Shown here piece by piece: positions 18,594 through 29,900 of a stretch of DNA of 64,000 nt. The stretch's first letter is position 1. Each line of letters opens with the position of its first letter. The notes beneath the pieces were generated by a model, which saw nothing but the letters and a program-made list of their open reading frames with translations, was not told the DNA's origin and searched no databases. The stretch is from Tateyamaria omphalii (GTDB taxonomy: Bacteria > Pseudomonadota > Alphaproteobacteria > Rhodobacterales > Rhodobacteraceae). The translations under genes were made by a program, and so were the position numbers. The DNA lies in the NCBI RefSeq assembly GCF_014651375.1, contig NZ_BMWT01000005.1:327142-391141 (forward strand), in the 5' to 3' direction.

Positions 18594-19030
18594 AGAAAAC
18601 AGTCTTATGTGCTGTCGATATCAATCGACCGCAAGATGAAGCCAAGGTCCTGCAGGCCGCAAAGCGAATGGCAGACATGGAAGGTGCACAACTTGATCTG
18701 ATCACAGTTGTTCCGGATTTCGGTGCCAGTGTTGTAGGGGCATACTTCAGGGACCACCATGTTGAAACAGCACAGGATGGGGCTGCTGAGTTGTTGTCAT
18801 CGTTTGGAGAAGAGGTGCTGGGCGCAGAGGTGAACCAGTCTGTTCGACATCTTGTTGCGACGGGCAGTGTCTACGAAGAGGTCTTAAAAGCAGCAGAACT
18901 GGATAATGCGGATCTGATTGTTCTCGGTGCCAACCGCCCCGATCTCAAGGATTTTTTGCTAGGTCCAAATGCAGCGCGCATTGTGCGGCATTCCAACTGC
19001 TCAGTCTACGTTGTCAGAAGCGATCGGTAA
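18590..19030 (+). CDS. Universal stress protein UspA family
   Basis: 146 residues, one Usp domain: TVLCAVDINRPQDEAKVLQAAKRMA at the N-terminus and VLGANRPDLKDFLLGPNAARIVRHSNCSVYVVR at the C-terminus, with an ATP-binding-like G-rich region. Overlaps the fused permease stop by four bases (ATGA). UspA proteins encoded with TRAP transporters (such as TeaD of Halomonas) bind ATP and modulate transport, so a regulatory role for the TAXI system is likely. Confidence 0.9.
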   Translation: MKKTVLCAVDINRPQDEAKVLQAAKRMADMEGAQLDLITVVPDFGASVVGAYFRDHHVETAQDGAAELLSSFGEEVLGAEVNQSVRHLVATGSVYEEVLKAAELDNADLIVLGANRPDLKDFLLGPNAARIVRHSNCSVYVVRSDR

Positions 19031-19111
19031 TGTCTTAGAATTGACTGCTGGAGACGGCAGGGGGCTGTGATTGGCACGTACTGACGTCAAGCTTAAGACA
19101 CACATAGAAAA

Positions 19112-19147
19112 CCCTCCGACACTGGTCAAAGATCCGATGTCGGAGGG
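19112..19147 (-). terminator. Rho-independent terminator of the minus-strand block
   Basis: Perfect 10-bp stem CCCTCCGACA / TGTCGGAGGG with a 16-nt loop, followed on the minus strand by TTTTC. It lies 80 bp after the 117-residue gene and closes the minus-strand block that includes the giant gene. Confidence 0.75.
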
Positions 19148-19229
19148 ATGCTTGAAGTATAGATTGTTTTAAATTCCTTGACCTTTGATGTTCATCGACA
19201 GGTCGTTTGCATAGGTGCTTTGATGTGGA

Positions 19230-19583
19230 TCAGCACTTGCCGAAAGATTTTGAAACGATCACCTTGCCCGCAACGCTAATGGTCACTTTTACACCCGTGG
19301 GGATGCCCCAGGTGGTGCAAATGTGCAGGCACGCTTCAGCAGCGGTTCCGTTCGGAATGATGCTTGGAATTGGGAAGCAATACTTGCCAAAGCCCAGTGG
19401 TAGGTTGATGCAGACTTTGCCATTTTCCACGGTGACCGATATACATCCAGCCGCCATGGCCAGATGGCCATCCTCTGTGACGCTTTCAGCCATCGCGTCC
19501 GCTTTGTCAGCATAGTGAGCCCGCGCTGCTTCAAGCGCTGCGGCCACCGCGTCATTGTCAAATTCATAAACCTGGTCAGCCAT
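19230..19583 (-). CDS. Small cysteine-containing protein of unknown function
   Basis: 117 residues, not recognised. The N-terminal ~45 residues are helical and acidic (YEFDNDAVAAALEAARAHYADKADAMAES). The rest is beta-like with six cysteines (C47, C58, C69, C85, C89, C117), e.g. VENGKVCINLPLGFGKYCF and EACLHIC, ending in FGKC. No signal peptide. AAGGAG lies eight bases before ATG 19583, a good sign of a real gene. Its start overlaps the end of a 76-residue ORF upstream, and a strong terminator follows. It may belong to the giant-protein cassette or be an independent unit. Confidence 0.7.
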   Translation of the reverse strand: MADQVYEFDNDAVAAALEAARAHYADKADAMAESVTEDGHLAMAAGCISVTVENGKVCINLPLGFGKYCFPIPSIIPNGTAAEACLHICTTWGIPTGVKVTISVAGKVIVSKSFGKC

Positions 19584-19806
19584 CTGTAATCTCCTTGTCG
19601 AAAGTTTTCATTGTGTGCGGATCAAACCCTGTTGCAGTGCTGGGCAACCAACCGTCACGACCCGCTCCAACAGCATCACCGAACATCCAAAAAATGTCTT
19701 GAAATCCAGGCGAAACCTTTCCGAAATGGAAAAGTCCTTGTTTCTGGCTGTGTTGGCTTGAGACTTCGGAAAGCTTTTCGAAGTCTTTCCGTATGCGAAC
19801 CACCAT
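19576..19806 (-). CDS. Small ORF overlapping the 117-residue gene (hypothetical)
   Basis: 76 residues (begins MVVRIRKDFEKLSEV, ends HTMKTFDKEITDG). Its stop lies eight bases inside the next gene, so the two could be translationally coupled, and GAGGGA precedes its ATG. Composition is protein-like (DIFWMFGDAVGAGRDGWLP), without Arg/Ser bias of shadow frames. Function unknown. Confidence 0.5.
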   Translation of the reverse strand: MVVRIRKDFEKLSEVSSQHSQKQGLFHFGKVSPGFQDIFWMFGDAVGAGRDGWLPSTATGFDPHTMKTFDKEITDG

Positions 19807-20094
19807 TCCGTCCCTCTATGAACACAGAGAGGGGCAGGGGGCGTTTGTAGCCGCAATTGCAATGGGTCAGTCGAAACACATTTTTCGTTCGCGACGAACG
19901 CTACTGCTCGTCATAAACACCAAATACGGCGCTGCAGGATACTGGGTGTTCATGCGACGTGCGGCACGCATTGCATTCAGCCACACCATGGCAGGATTCA
20001 CTATCCTATCGGCTGCGTAACAGAGGTCATAATTTGGTTGACCTTGGCTGATGTCATCCATGACCAATCGACCGGGGAGGGGGACCAGCGCTTG

Positions 20095-20412
20095 CTAGGC
20101 TCTTTGATGGTACAGTGCGAATATTGCGTCTTTGACCTGGCGGTTCACTGCAACGTGGAGGGCCTTCATTGGCTCACTTCCCCCGTCAACATAGTTCCAA
20201 CAATGTAGTGAGGCTTGATGATCGTGAAAACACATCTCCACCAAGACCTCAACTTCGGGGAAACGAGCATCATAGCCCTCATGATGGGCGCGCTCCCACA
20301 CTCGCCACGAATGCACATAACCTTCTGATTTGAGATGGCCACAAAACGCATCAAACGCATGTTTGAAAGAGGGAATTGTTTGCTCATCTCTCAAATTGAA
20401 CGCTCCAAACAT
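20095..20412 (-). CDS. Hypothetical protein, possibly DUF6614-like
   Basis: 105 residues from MFGAFNLRDEQTIPSFKHAF to the end (IFALYHQRA). Reads as a compact alpha/beta protein rich in His and Trp: GYVHSWRVWERAHHEGYD, FPEVEVLVEMCFHDHQASL. It resembles small rhodobacterial proteins annotated DUF6614, from memory only. The frame stays open to 20763, but those extra 117 residues are Arg/Ser-rich like a shadow frame, so the internal ATG 20412 is chosen. Ribosome site weak (AGG eleven bases upstream). Confidence 0.6.
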   Translation of the reverse strand: MFGAFNLRDEQTIPSFKHAFDAFCGHLKSEGYVHSWRVWERAHHEGYDARFPEVEVLVEMCFHDHQASLHCWNYVDGGSEPMKALHVAVNRQVKDAIFALYHQRA

Positions 20413-20960
20413 TGAGCAATTGCCTGAATGTGAGCCGCACATTGATCCCTCGTGGTCTGCTGTGGCACTTGCAGAATAACGGCTTGGTGCGGTCCAACAC
20501 GTTTGGTCGCGACCAAGATCCGATCGATTCCGCCCAACGTTATCTCGACCACGCGACCTGCAACGTGCCGTTCGTTGCTTGGGCGTGAAACCGACCGAAT
20601 GCGAATAAACTCGACTTTTACTGCGACTGAACCAATGGCGGCTGCGAGAGTTCCTCATTCTCACAACTTGGGACAAACCGCCGTTGAGCAAATCTTGTTT
20701 GTTGCTTTCATTCCTGCGCCTCAAGACGTGTAGAAACGATCTGGTCATCAAGCTTGCCAGCACCGGTTAGGAATAAAGCAATGCATGTGGCGGTTTTGTC
20801 GGACAACTGTCAGTGTGAAAACTTGAAGCCGCATGATCCTCAGGCTTTTCCGCTTCTGCATGACAACAGCCAACCACTTGGGCTGCGGCGAAAATGCAAT
20901 CCTCGCTTTGCGAAACACCGAGCTTTCCAGAGAGCGTGAAGACAGTTCAGGAGGATAGGG
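20413..20960. other. 548-bp gap downstream of the giant gene
   Basis: No convincing gene on either strand. Open frames here have biased composition and no ribosome sites. The gap separates the giant gene from the small genes at 19.2-20.4 kb, so these may have their own promoter. Confidence 0.5.
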
Positions 20961-23900
20961 TCACCACCAATCTGCACTGTCTTTCGGAACTGGAATCACA
21001 AGCTCTTGGAATTGCACCAGCGGTAGTCTGTCATTGTCCGCCACGATCGTGGTCGCAAACACGGTCAGCAAGAACTTGAGACTGCTGTCGGGCGATTGTG
21101 CGCCTGTGGTGGATTGCCAATTGGACAGGTTTGATGCGATTTGGCCCGCCAGGCTCTTTTCGTCACCCGGATCAACTTTTCCAGCGACTAGGAACACCGG
21201 CAGGATACTGTAAGCACTGCTACCATTGTTCGCCATCACCTCATACCGATACGCAATCGAGCTTTCGGTCTCCAGCGGCGGGTTTGTGCCGTTCTGGACA
21301 GAGTCTGCTGGCGGGGTGGTCAGGCTGACAAACAGGGCCTCGATCGCCTCGGCCAACGTAGACTTCGGATCAAGGTCGATCTGGTCGGGCGCGCTGTTCA
21401 ATGGAACAATCGGCGTGGGCCACGCAACCGTTTCCGTGCGATAGACAAAATCCGGATTTGTTTGCTGTGGCGGAACTGCGAGGTTGCGGTTGCGCTCTGT
21501 AAACGCGCTTGGCAGCACGTTTTGGTAATCAAGCACATACAAGTCGTTCCATTGCAGCGTCAAACTGCGTTCAGATTTGCCGCCATCAGGTGAATAAATT
21601 GCCACGTCAGCACTGGCGGACTTGAACGTGTAACCCATGATCGTTGGCCAGGGCGGCGTGCCACTTGCGCGTGACCACGCTGCTTTTACCTGCAGATCCG
21701 TGTTGCTTTCGACATTCTGGATCTCAAAGTGCCAAACCTCAGTGTCGTCGTCCGGCTCGACCAGGTTCAGCCCACCAAGATGAGGTTCAGGGGGGTGCCA
21801 GCTGCTCCAAGTTGCCGCAACACCTGCTATGATGGAGCTAAAGTCCTTGAGCGCATTCACAGATTCAGCCCCGCCATCGGCAGGCAACTGCTCGATCTTG
21901 GGTTGGAGTTGTGGATATTCATACACAAATCGCGCCAACGCATCGAACAGGTCATTGGGCGGATCACGCCCGTCGTTCGCAGCCAGCAGGGCAGCGTCAG
22001 GAGCGGAACCGGGCACCGTAGTCGTCTGCAACTGGTTAAACGTTAGCGACAGATTCAGAGTATCCTGGTCAGCAGCCGAGCGTTCGACCTGCAGCTCATA
22101 GTCCCAGACCAGCGCGTCCTGAATGGTGCTTACAGTTGTCTTGGCTTGCGCTTTGGTCGACAACAGTTTCGGCAGGGGTGGATAGCTGCGCAGCGGGATC
22201 GGGATACGTGTTTCGCCAATCGGTTGCGTCAGAGTGTTTTCTTGTGCCTGCGGCAGATCTCCGGGGTTTTGTTGCAAGACAAAGGTCAGCCAGCTTGACG
22301 GAACATAGCCGCGATCCGATGCCTGACCATCACGCTGATGCTCCAGCTGGTTTACCTCATAGTTGAGGTCCAGATTGAAGGCGCGTTGTGCTTCCGGGTC
22401 ACTTGCGGATGCCAGGAAGTTAAGCCAGTTCTTATGATCGGCGGTCGTTTGCACCAGAGGAAGGGTCGACGGTGTCAATGCGTAAGGCAACGTACCCGGG
22501 TCCCCCTGTCCTGGGACCTGCACGGCGCCATAGAGCTGTGGCGGCAGTGTAGAATCCCCATTCGGTTCAATCGAACCGTTGAGGTTCACAATCGCCTCCA
22601 GCTGCGTCAGCGTCGAGAAGCCGTAGTCGTTGGCCAGCGTTCGCAGCAACGCTTGCCGCCAGGTCTCTTTGGCAGACTTGGGATCGCCCGTGCCGTCCGG
22701 TTCGTCGTAAACATATGTGATCTTGTCCGAAATCGAGCCAGCCAAGGTCTCTTTGTTCTGGACGAAGGGATCATACAGCTCGTCCTCACGGCTGGAGTGA
22801 TCAGCAACTGCCGGGGCCATTATCGGGCTGAAAATAGTTTCCACCGTGGTCAGGAACAACGCCCCCCACTGATCCATATCCGTGCTGTTGAAAATGCGGT
22901 TGACCAGGTCGTAGCCTTTTTCCGATCCGCTGGGATTGCCATAGTCCTTCAGGTCCGGCACATCCCGTGTGATCAACTGACGGCTAAGTGGTGTTGGGGC
23001 ATAGAAGATCGGCTCCGGCTTGCCATCGTCACCTTTGACGATCTCAACTTCGGTGCCCACACCCTTGCCCCAACGCTGCAACCAGATGCTGCGGCGACCG
23101 AAGCGTTGGCTGGTGATATCGCTGTTCTGACCGGTAGCAACCTTGACGACACCGACCTTGTCATCGAACGGGTAATAGGCCGTCTCGAATTTGTCAGCAA
23201 AGCTCGTCAGACCCGAAGGATCGGCTTTCTCGCCGGTGTCCTCGACCGGCTGCAATGGAGAATTGACCAAGCGGACTTCGGGCGCCTTGTCAGCGATTTC
23301 ATCGGAGACATTGGCGCGCTGCAGTACCAGGCTGACAACCAATTCTTGCAAGTCACCTGCCCAGTTTGCGGGCTGGGATTTGTCGAGCGGCATGGCGAGC
23401 GTGACCGGGGCAGGTGCATCGCCACTGCCGCCCGCTCGCAACCAATCCAACAGCGGTTTCACATAACCGACCAGGCCCGAAATTACACTCGCCCCCGAAG
23501 TCAGTGCACCCAAAGGGGTCGGCGCCAGCGTACCACCGGTGTCCACGGCAGCGCTGGTATTGGGTTGATCTGTCAGTTGTTCGTAAATCTTGGCGTATGC
23601 TTGTGTCGTCACCTGCAACTGTTCCGCATTCACCTTGCCCTCGGAGTCCTGAATCGTCGACGGGTCGAATGACATTCGCAGGCCCAGCTGTACGCCACCC
23701 TTATCTTCGACTGCGTAGTAGACTTGAGTGCCCGACCAATCGGCCAGCCCCATCAAATCATCGTTGTAGACAACCTTAAGGTCGGTTGTGTCCATCAGCG
23801 ATGCAGGTACCGAGTTGCCGAACACATCCTCAATCGAGATACGAACGGTAAACACATCATCAACCGCGCCATAGCGGTTGTCGCTGCCCACCAACTGTGC

Positions 23901-26900
23901 AGTTTCAAATGCCTTTGAATAAATCCAGGTGACTGTGTCAGCATCGGCGCCGCTTTCGTCATTGGCGTTGATCGGACGGCTCCAGTTCGCATTGGGTTGG
24001 GCTGTGCCATTGATCTTTTTGATCCGATAGCTGACCATCTGGTACAGTCCCTGCAGGAAGTCTCCGCTGCCTGCGTCTGCCTCGTCCGGGGCATTGTCCC
24101 AAGTGATCGACCAGCCCACCGAACCACCGGCATATGCAGCGGTGTATCCTTGGACAGGAGTGCCCTCGGAGTTTTCGGCTAAGGTACTGAAGATCGCCTT
24201 GCCATTTTCAGGGGCCGATCCGATCAGCGCGTTTTGGTAAGGTGCAGCGGGTGTAATCGACCCTTTGCTCCCGAACTGCACGACCAGTGCCAGATCAGCA
24301 GGACCGTTCTGGAACATGTTCAGGTCAAGGCCTTCAACCTGTAAGTAGAAGCCCGACGAATGCACAACGGACACTTCCCAGGTCAGACGCAGGAAACGGG
24401 CAAATTGGACACCACCTTCGCCGGGTTTCGCCCAATTGAGGCTGGGAGTCGGATCACTCTCCACACCAGTATTCGCTTCAGCCACCGCCTCTGCGGCAGC
24501 GACACCAGCAGGTGTACTTACGGTTGACAGATCCGTGCGCACGAGAACCCGTGGCGTTTTTGCAGAGGCCCAATTGCCCCGGCTTTCGCTTACCAGCAGG
24601 TTGATGGAGTTCACGGCCTCGTTGCCAGCGTCGATCTCGTCCAACAAGGCTTGCAACATCGCCCGGTTGGCTTCGTCCGTGCCAAGCAGCGAAAATGTAT
24701 CGACGAGAATGGCGCCGGGCTCCACTGCGTCAGGGTCAGGTATTGATGCCAAACGGATCGGCAGAACCAGTGCGCTGTCCGCTTCCCACGGAGTGCCACC
24801 AGTCGACAAATCTGTTTGTTGATCGGCATCTGCCTCACCTCCAAACAGTTGGTTGACCAGCCATGGCCCGGTTGTGGCGCCGTTGTCTTTGCGCCAGTCA
24901 CGCACCGACTGGACCACATCTTCGGACAAGACGCTGATGATGTATTCATCCTCTCCATCAGACCACTTGTTGATGTTGTTCATCGGGAAGATCAGCGGTT
25001 TCTCAACCAAAGCGCGCAATGGGCCCACAGTCCACGGCGGTGACACCGGACCGCTGGTGTGTACCATCGACGGCTCAAGGCTGGACGTTGCATCATCTGC
25101 AACCTTGACCCATTCAGGTGTATCCGGCGTGCTGGTTAGCCGCGCGTTCAACACCCAGGCGTCATCCTTTTTGGCAAGCGGAAACTGCTGGCCAGTAAGG
25201 ACATAAAGAGCCTCCAGTTTGCTTGTGTCGTTGGGATCCGGCAGACGCACGCCGCCCATCAAGAAACGCGAGACGAAACCGCCCAAATCATCAATGCTGA
25301 TTTCACTCAATGCCGTGGCCAGATCGGGCGCGCCGGTTTCGATCAGCAACTGAATGACCTGCTGACCCAGCAGGTTGAAATACTCGTCGAACACCAAGCC
25401 GGCTGTCGATTCCTCGACTCTTTCGGATGCTTGCAGAATGTCGCCGCCGCCGAAGTAAGCCGCGACAATGGCGGAATAGTTCGACGGCAGGCGCAAATGC
25501 CCAAAGCTGGCGATTGAGTCACGCAACGAAGCGTTCATCACCTTGCCACCGTTGTACTCCAGGCCCAAGCTGTCAGGCATTGCCATCGATACAACGGCTG
25601 TATCTGCGGCGAATGCGGTCTTTCCGATGTTGAATATGAACGTTTCGGACAACGCTGCCAGTATGGCTGCACGATCGAATTCACCACTTTGCAAAGCGGT
25701 TTCGGTTGTCACCAACTGTTCGTGGAACGTGGTGGACGCGCCTCCATAGGCGTCGATAAGCCAACTCGACAACTCTGATGCAAGAACGCCAAAGGGGCTG
25801 TTTAGACCACCCGACTCCAGCACTAAGGTCGCTACGCCTTGCGGAGCCCAGTTTTCGGTCGAGTCATTGGTCGCAATAGCCGTGGGTTGCAGGACAAAGC
25901 CCACATCGATCTGGGTCTTGTCTTCGGCCCTGCGCGTGTGAACGCCTTTGGACAGTCGAGCCCACGGTGCCTGACCGGGAATGGCCATCGCTTCGCGCAA
26001 ATCCTGCGCTTCCAACGGACGGCCGGAATTGACCGCTGTCGGGGTCGGTCCGCTGAGTTTTGCAACTGCCGACCCGTTTCCGATAACGGTGTCGATAAGA
26101 TCCAGCTTGGCTTTGAACGAGAATGAGATCTTCACGAAAACGATCTTGACCGAGGCTTTCGCAACGACTTCTGCGGTCAACTTCAACGGCGACGAGTGCG
26201 CTGTTTCAATTGCAAAGGCCACGGTCAGCGAAATGGTCAGGGACACATCCACCGCAATGATTTCGAAATCGACTTTTCCGAAGACATTTCCAGTCAATGA
26301 GAGGCTGACGCCCCACCACCAATAGTCGACGCCTGTCTGGGTCATCTTGCCATCGAACGATGCCAGGAACCCTTCGATTGTGCAGCCGAGCATAAGACTT
26401 GCTCCGGCCTTGAGCGGGCCTTTCTCGAACTCCTTGCCGACGCCACCAGCAATCCCAAGACCAAAGGTCCAGATCAGGTTGAATTCGGTGCTGAACTGAT
26501 CAGGGGCGGCAGCGCTGCTGAGTTTGCCCAGGTAAAACCCCGCCTTGACGATCAGTGGCAATGGGCCCGCTTGGAACTGCACCGTAATCGGGTGGGCCGT
26601 TGCGCCGGTAAATGGCCATCCGACGGCAAATCGCCAATCGCCGTTGGTCCAGATCGAGATGCTGAAATTGGGCAACGATAGCATAACCGCGCCCAATGGT
26701 ATGGTGCCCAGATCGAGATAGATGTCTGCTGAATATACACCCACCTCATCGCTGACTTTGCGATAGATGATCGTAAAGGTGAAACCTTTGACCTTGCCCA
26801 GGAATCCGCCTTCGTCATCCTCCTTGTCATCGTCGGCCAACACGGCGGTGCCATTGCTTGCAACCAGCTCCTTGCCGCCGCCACCTGTGCCACCGCCACC

Positions 26901-29900
26901 ATCGTCCGGATCCTTTTTCTTTTGCGGCGTAATGTTGATCTGCAGGCCGTAGAAACTGGAATCGATCAGAACAGTGGTCAGCTTGAGGCTTTGGTATTTG
27001 AACTGCAGTGCAAAGGCGATGCCCGCGTCCGAATTGTAGAGGTCGAGGTTGGCAAAGATCAGCCGCGCCACCTGTTCGACCGTCTTGTCAGTCATCAGGT
27101 TCAACTGATTGAACACCTCGGTGATCACATTTGGATTGGTCGGGTCAGTCTTGATTTCGAAAGATCTGCCCAGATAGCCCTGTGGTACGTCCACCAGCGT
27201 CACGCTGATCGTTGGCCCATCCCAGTTTGTGTCCGTGGATTTACCGATCCAGAACAGTGAGTTGCGGCCACCTGGGTCGCCGGGCGCACCAAAGATGCCC
27301 AAATCCTTGGGGCCGACGCCGTAGCTCAGGAAGAAATTCAGCAACATCGATTGGAAGTGCATGAACCGCAGCATCGAGACATAGGTCGTCTCGCCGAATT
27401 CGAAGCGGTCGAGCTGCACATATTCAAAGTCTGACGCAATGACGCCTTCGAACATGAACCCTTTGGGTCCTGAAATCTCGGGGGGCAGGCGCAGGATCAC
27501 ACCGACCTGTTTATCCGGATCCGTGGTCTCCGGGTCCCAACCGATCAACAGAGTGGCTGTCAGGTCGGTCTTGAACGACGCCAGCATACCGAACGTGCCC
27601 AAGGGCACTTCAAACTGGAGACTGTAACGCGGGGCGCCAGTGTTGGTCCCGCTGCCCGTTTTGACCTGCCATTCCCCTATCTCGGATGGGGTCAATCCGT
27701 CGGGGGAGCGCACTACTGCTTCAATCGTTCCTGGGAATGTGCGCTCAAAACTGTGGTCCCGCGCCTCGCTCAGCATCTGGTCCACCTTAATGCCGGTCAG
27801 GTTGGTCGGGATACCGTCAACTAGATCGGCAGTGTTGTCAGCCTTGATACAGGTCGTCATGTCAAAGCCGTAATCGGTGATCGCCAAACCCTTGGTGGGG
27901 AGGTTGTCGGCAACCTCACCATAGGAAAACAGATCGCCCGCAATGTTGTCCTTGAATGCCAGTAACCCACTGATACGGAAGGCAGAGGCGGCGATGACTT
28001 TGCAATCGTCGGTACCATCGCGCCGTGTGACCGGCACCAGCGTTGCCTCGGTGATTGATTGGGCCACAAGAGCGGTAAACGTGTCGCCGGTGTCGTCATA
28101 AACGAAACTGCGCTCGTCTTTAGTCGAGAACAACAGCGATCCGGTGCCATCCTCGAACAGAGTATAGACGCCGTCGATGACAATGGTCCCGTATTCGGGA
28201 TAATCCATCACTGGCCCCGGCTGCAGGGTTACACTGCTGCCGAACAGTTCTTTGATGCTGAACGCGATCTGGGAGTCGAAAACCGCCAATTTGCTGTTGG
28301 CGTATTGCACATTCAACAGCAGGACTCGGAAATCGGGGAATTCGGTCGGCGGTGACTCTGGGATAGTATAGGGTGGGTTCAGCTTTGCGGAATCATAGTT
28401 GATAACCGAAAACAGCGAGCTGTGCTGAACAGACGTCACGCTGTCCATATCCTCGACGCGATTGATCGTAATGCCAAAATGGTGCGCCAGAAGTTGACCC
28501 TTGATCCCTCCCAAAAGGATCTGGATGTCCAATGGCAGCTCATCGTATTTGAGCGGACAGTTGAACACCAGGATGCCATTCCAGTTGGGATCATCAATTG
28601 TCTTGCGGAAAGCGTCGAACAGATCGCCGCCGTCGTCAGCCGCCTTCACGTAAGCCAGCAACCGGGCCTGAACATCTGATTTGGTCGCACCGTCTTGGAT
28701 CAATGTAGTCCAGGTGTTGTCATCCTCGATCAGTTCACGTGCCGTCACACCGGGTACAAATTTGAAGATCGAAACCGCCTGATTGTCGGCATTGCCCATT
28801 TGAACATCAAAGGTGAAGTCACCCAGCTTGATGTCTTTGTCGGGAAACGGCTCGAACGCAGCCTGATCCGTCGCAACAAGAAAAAGGCTGTCGTTCAATA
28901 CAGTGTTCGAAAACGTTGGGTTGACCACGCCGTTGCTGTCTTCATCCGAGGTCAGTTGCAGAAGCTGGTCGGGGTTTTGTGGACTGCGGGCGAGGATCAG
29001 GTTCTTGATCGTCCCTGCAGGTGGCGTACCACCGTCGACGGGATTCAACTCAGCCAGCAGGCCAAGAGGTGTGCGCGCATAGCCGCCATCAAAGGCCAGG
29101 TTGGTGGATGTATCGAAGAAAATGGGTCCGTAGTCGACACTGAAATGTGGTTGCAGCGTATTCCGCCGGTCAGGCGACACCACTTGCCGTTCAATGGCAG
29201 ACAGTTCCTCTGCGGACAGGTTGGCGTTGGGATTTACAATCCCTTCGTCCTCGTCGGAATAGAACACCCCCCCATAGGGCAGCATAGGGAAAGCCACGTC
29301 CTGGTTCGCTTGTTGGAACTGCAGCAGGCTTGCTCCCACCGCGATCGGGAACTCGTAACGCGCTTTCGCTTTGTCCAACTCACGTCCGAAATAGGTCGAA
29401 GACGACGCCTGCGCACAATAGCTGGTGTCGACCACTTCAACACCAGCAGCCGCATCAAGTGTTGACTGTTTAAGCACACGAATCCAGCTTGTGGTCAGTG
29501 CGTCGTCAAGGGTTGTGGGCGTACCATTTTGCGGGTCATAAGACGTGGCAAAGGCGGGTTTGCCCGCTTCAAACACCAGCCGGTCACCGGGTTCGACAAG
29601 GACGTATTCGGTTCCAGCCAAGCCGCTGCGGATCTGCACACGTTCTTCTGAGGTCAGACCGTCGCCCGAACCTACCTCAAACTCACCCACCGGGCACAGA
29701 TACCGGTCACTTTCCTCCGCCCCGGTATTCTTGGCAAAGCCAAACCCGCCCGTCAGATCCTGTGTTTTGGGGACCGCAGGCGTGATCGAAACCGGCGCAT
29801 TGGTCGTACTGGACAGGTAGTGCGAGATCAGAGCACTCTGCTTGCTCAAATCAAGCGCCATGCGCGTGCGTAGGTCATTCAGCGGGGCCAGCGGTTGCAG

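Noticed and set aside
19867..20067. 66-residue minus-strand ORF (MVMDDISQGQPNYD...)
   Set aside because: No ribosome site and a TTG first start; could be a decayed gene but evidence is too thin.
20413..20763. N-terminal extension of the gene at 20095
   Set aside because: Open frame but Arg/Ser-rich and unlike the rest; the internal ATG gives a coherent protein.
22338..23672. 444-residue plus-strand ORF inside the giant gene
   Set aside because: Antisense to the giant gene; Arg/Gln/Cys-biased and without domain or ribosome site. A shadow of codon bias.
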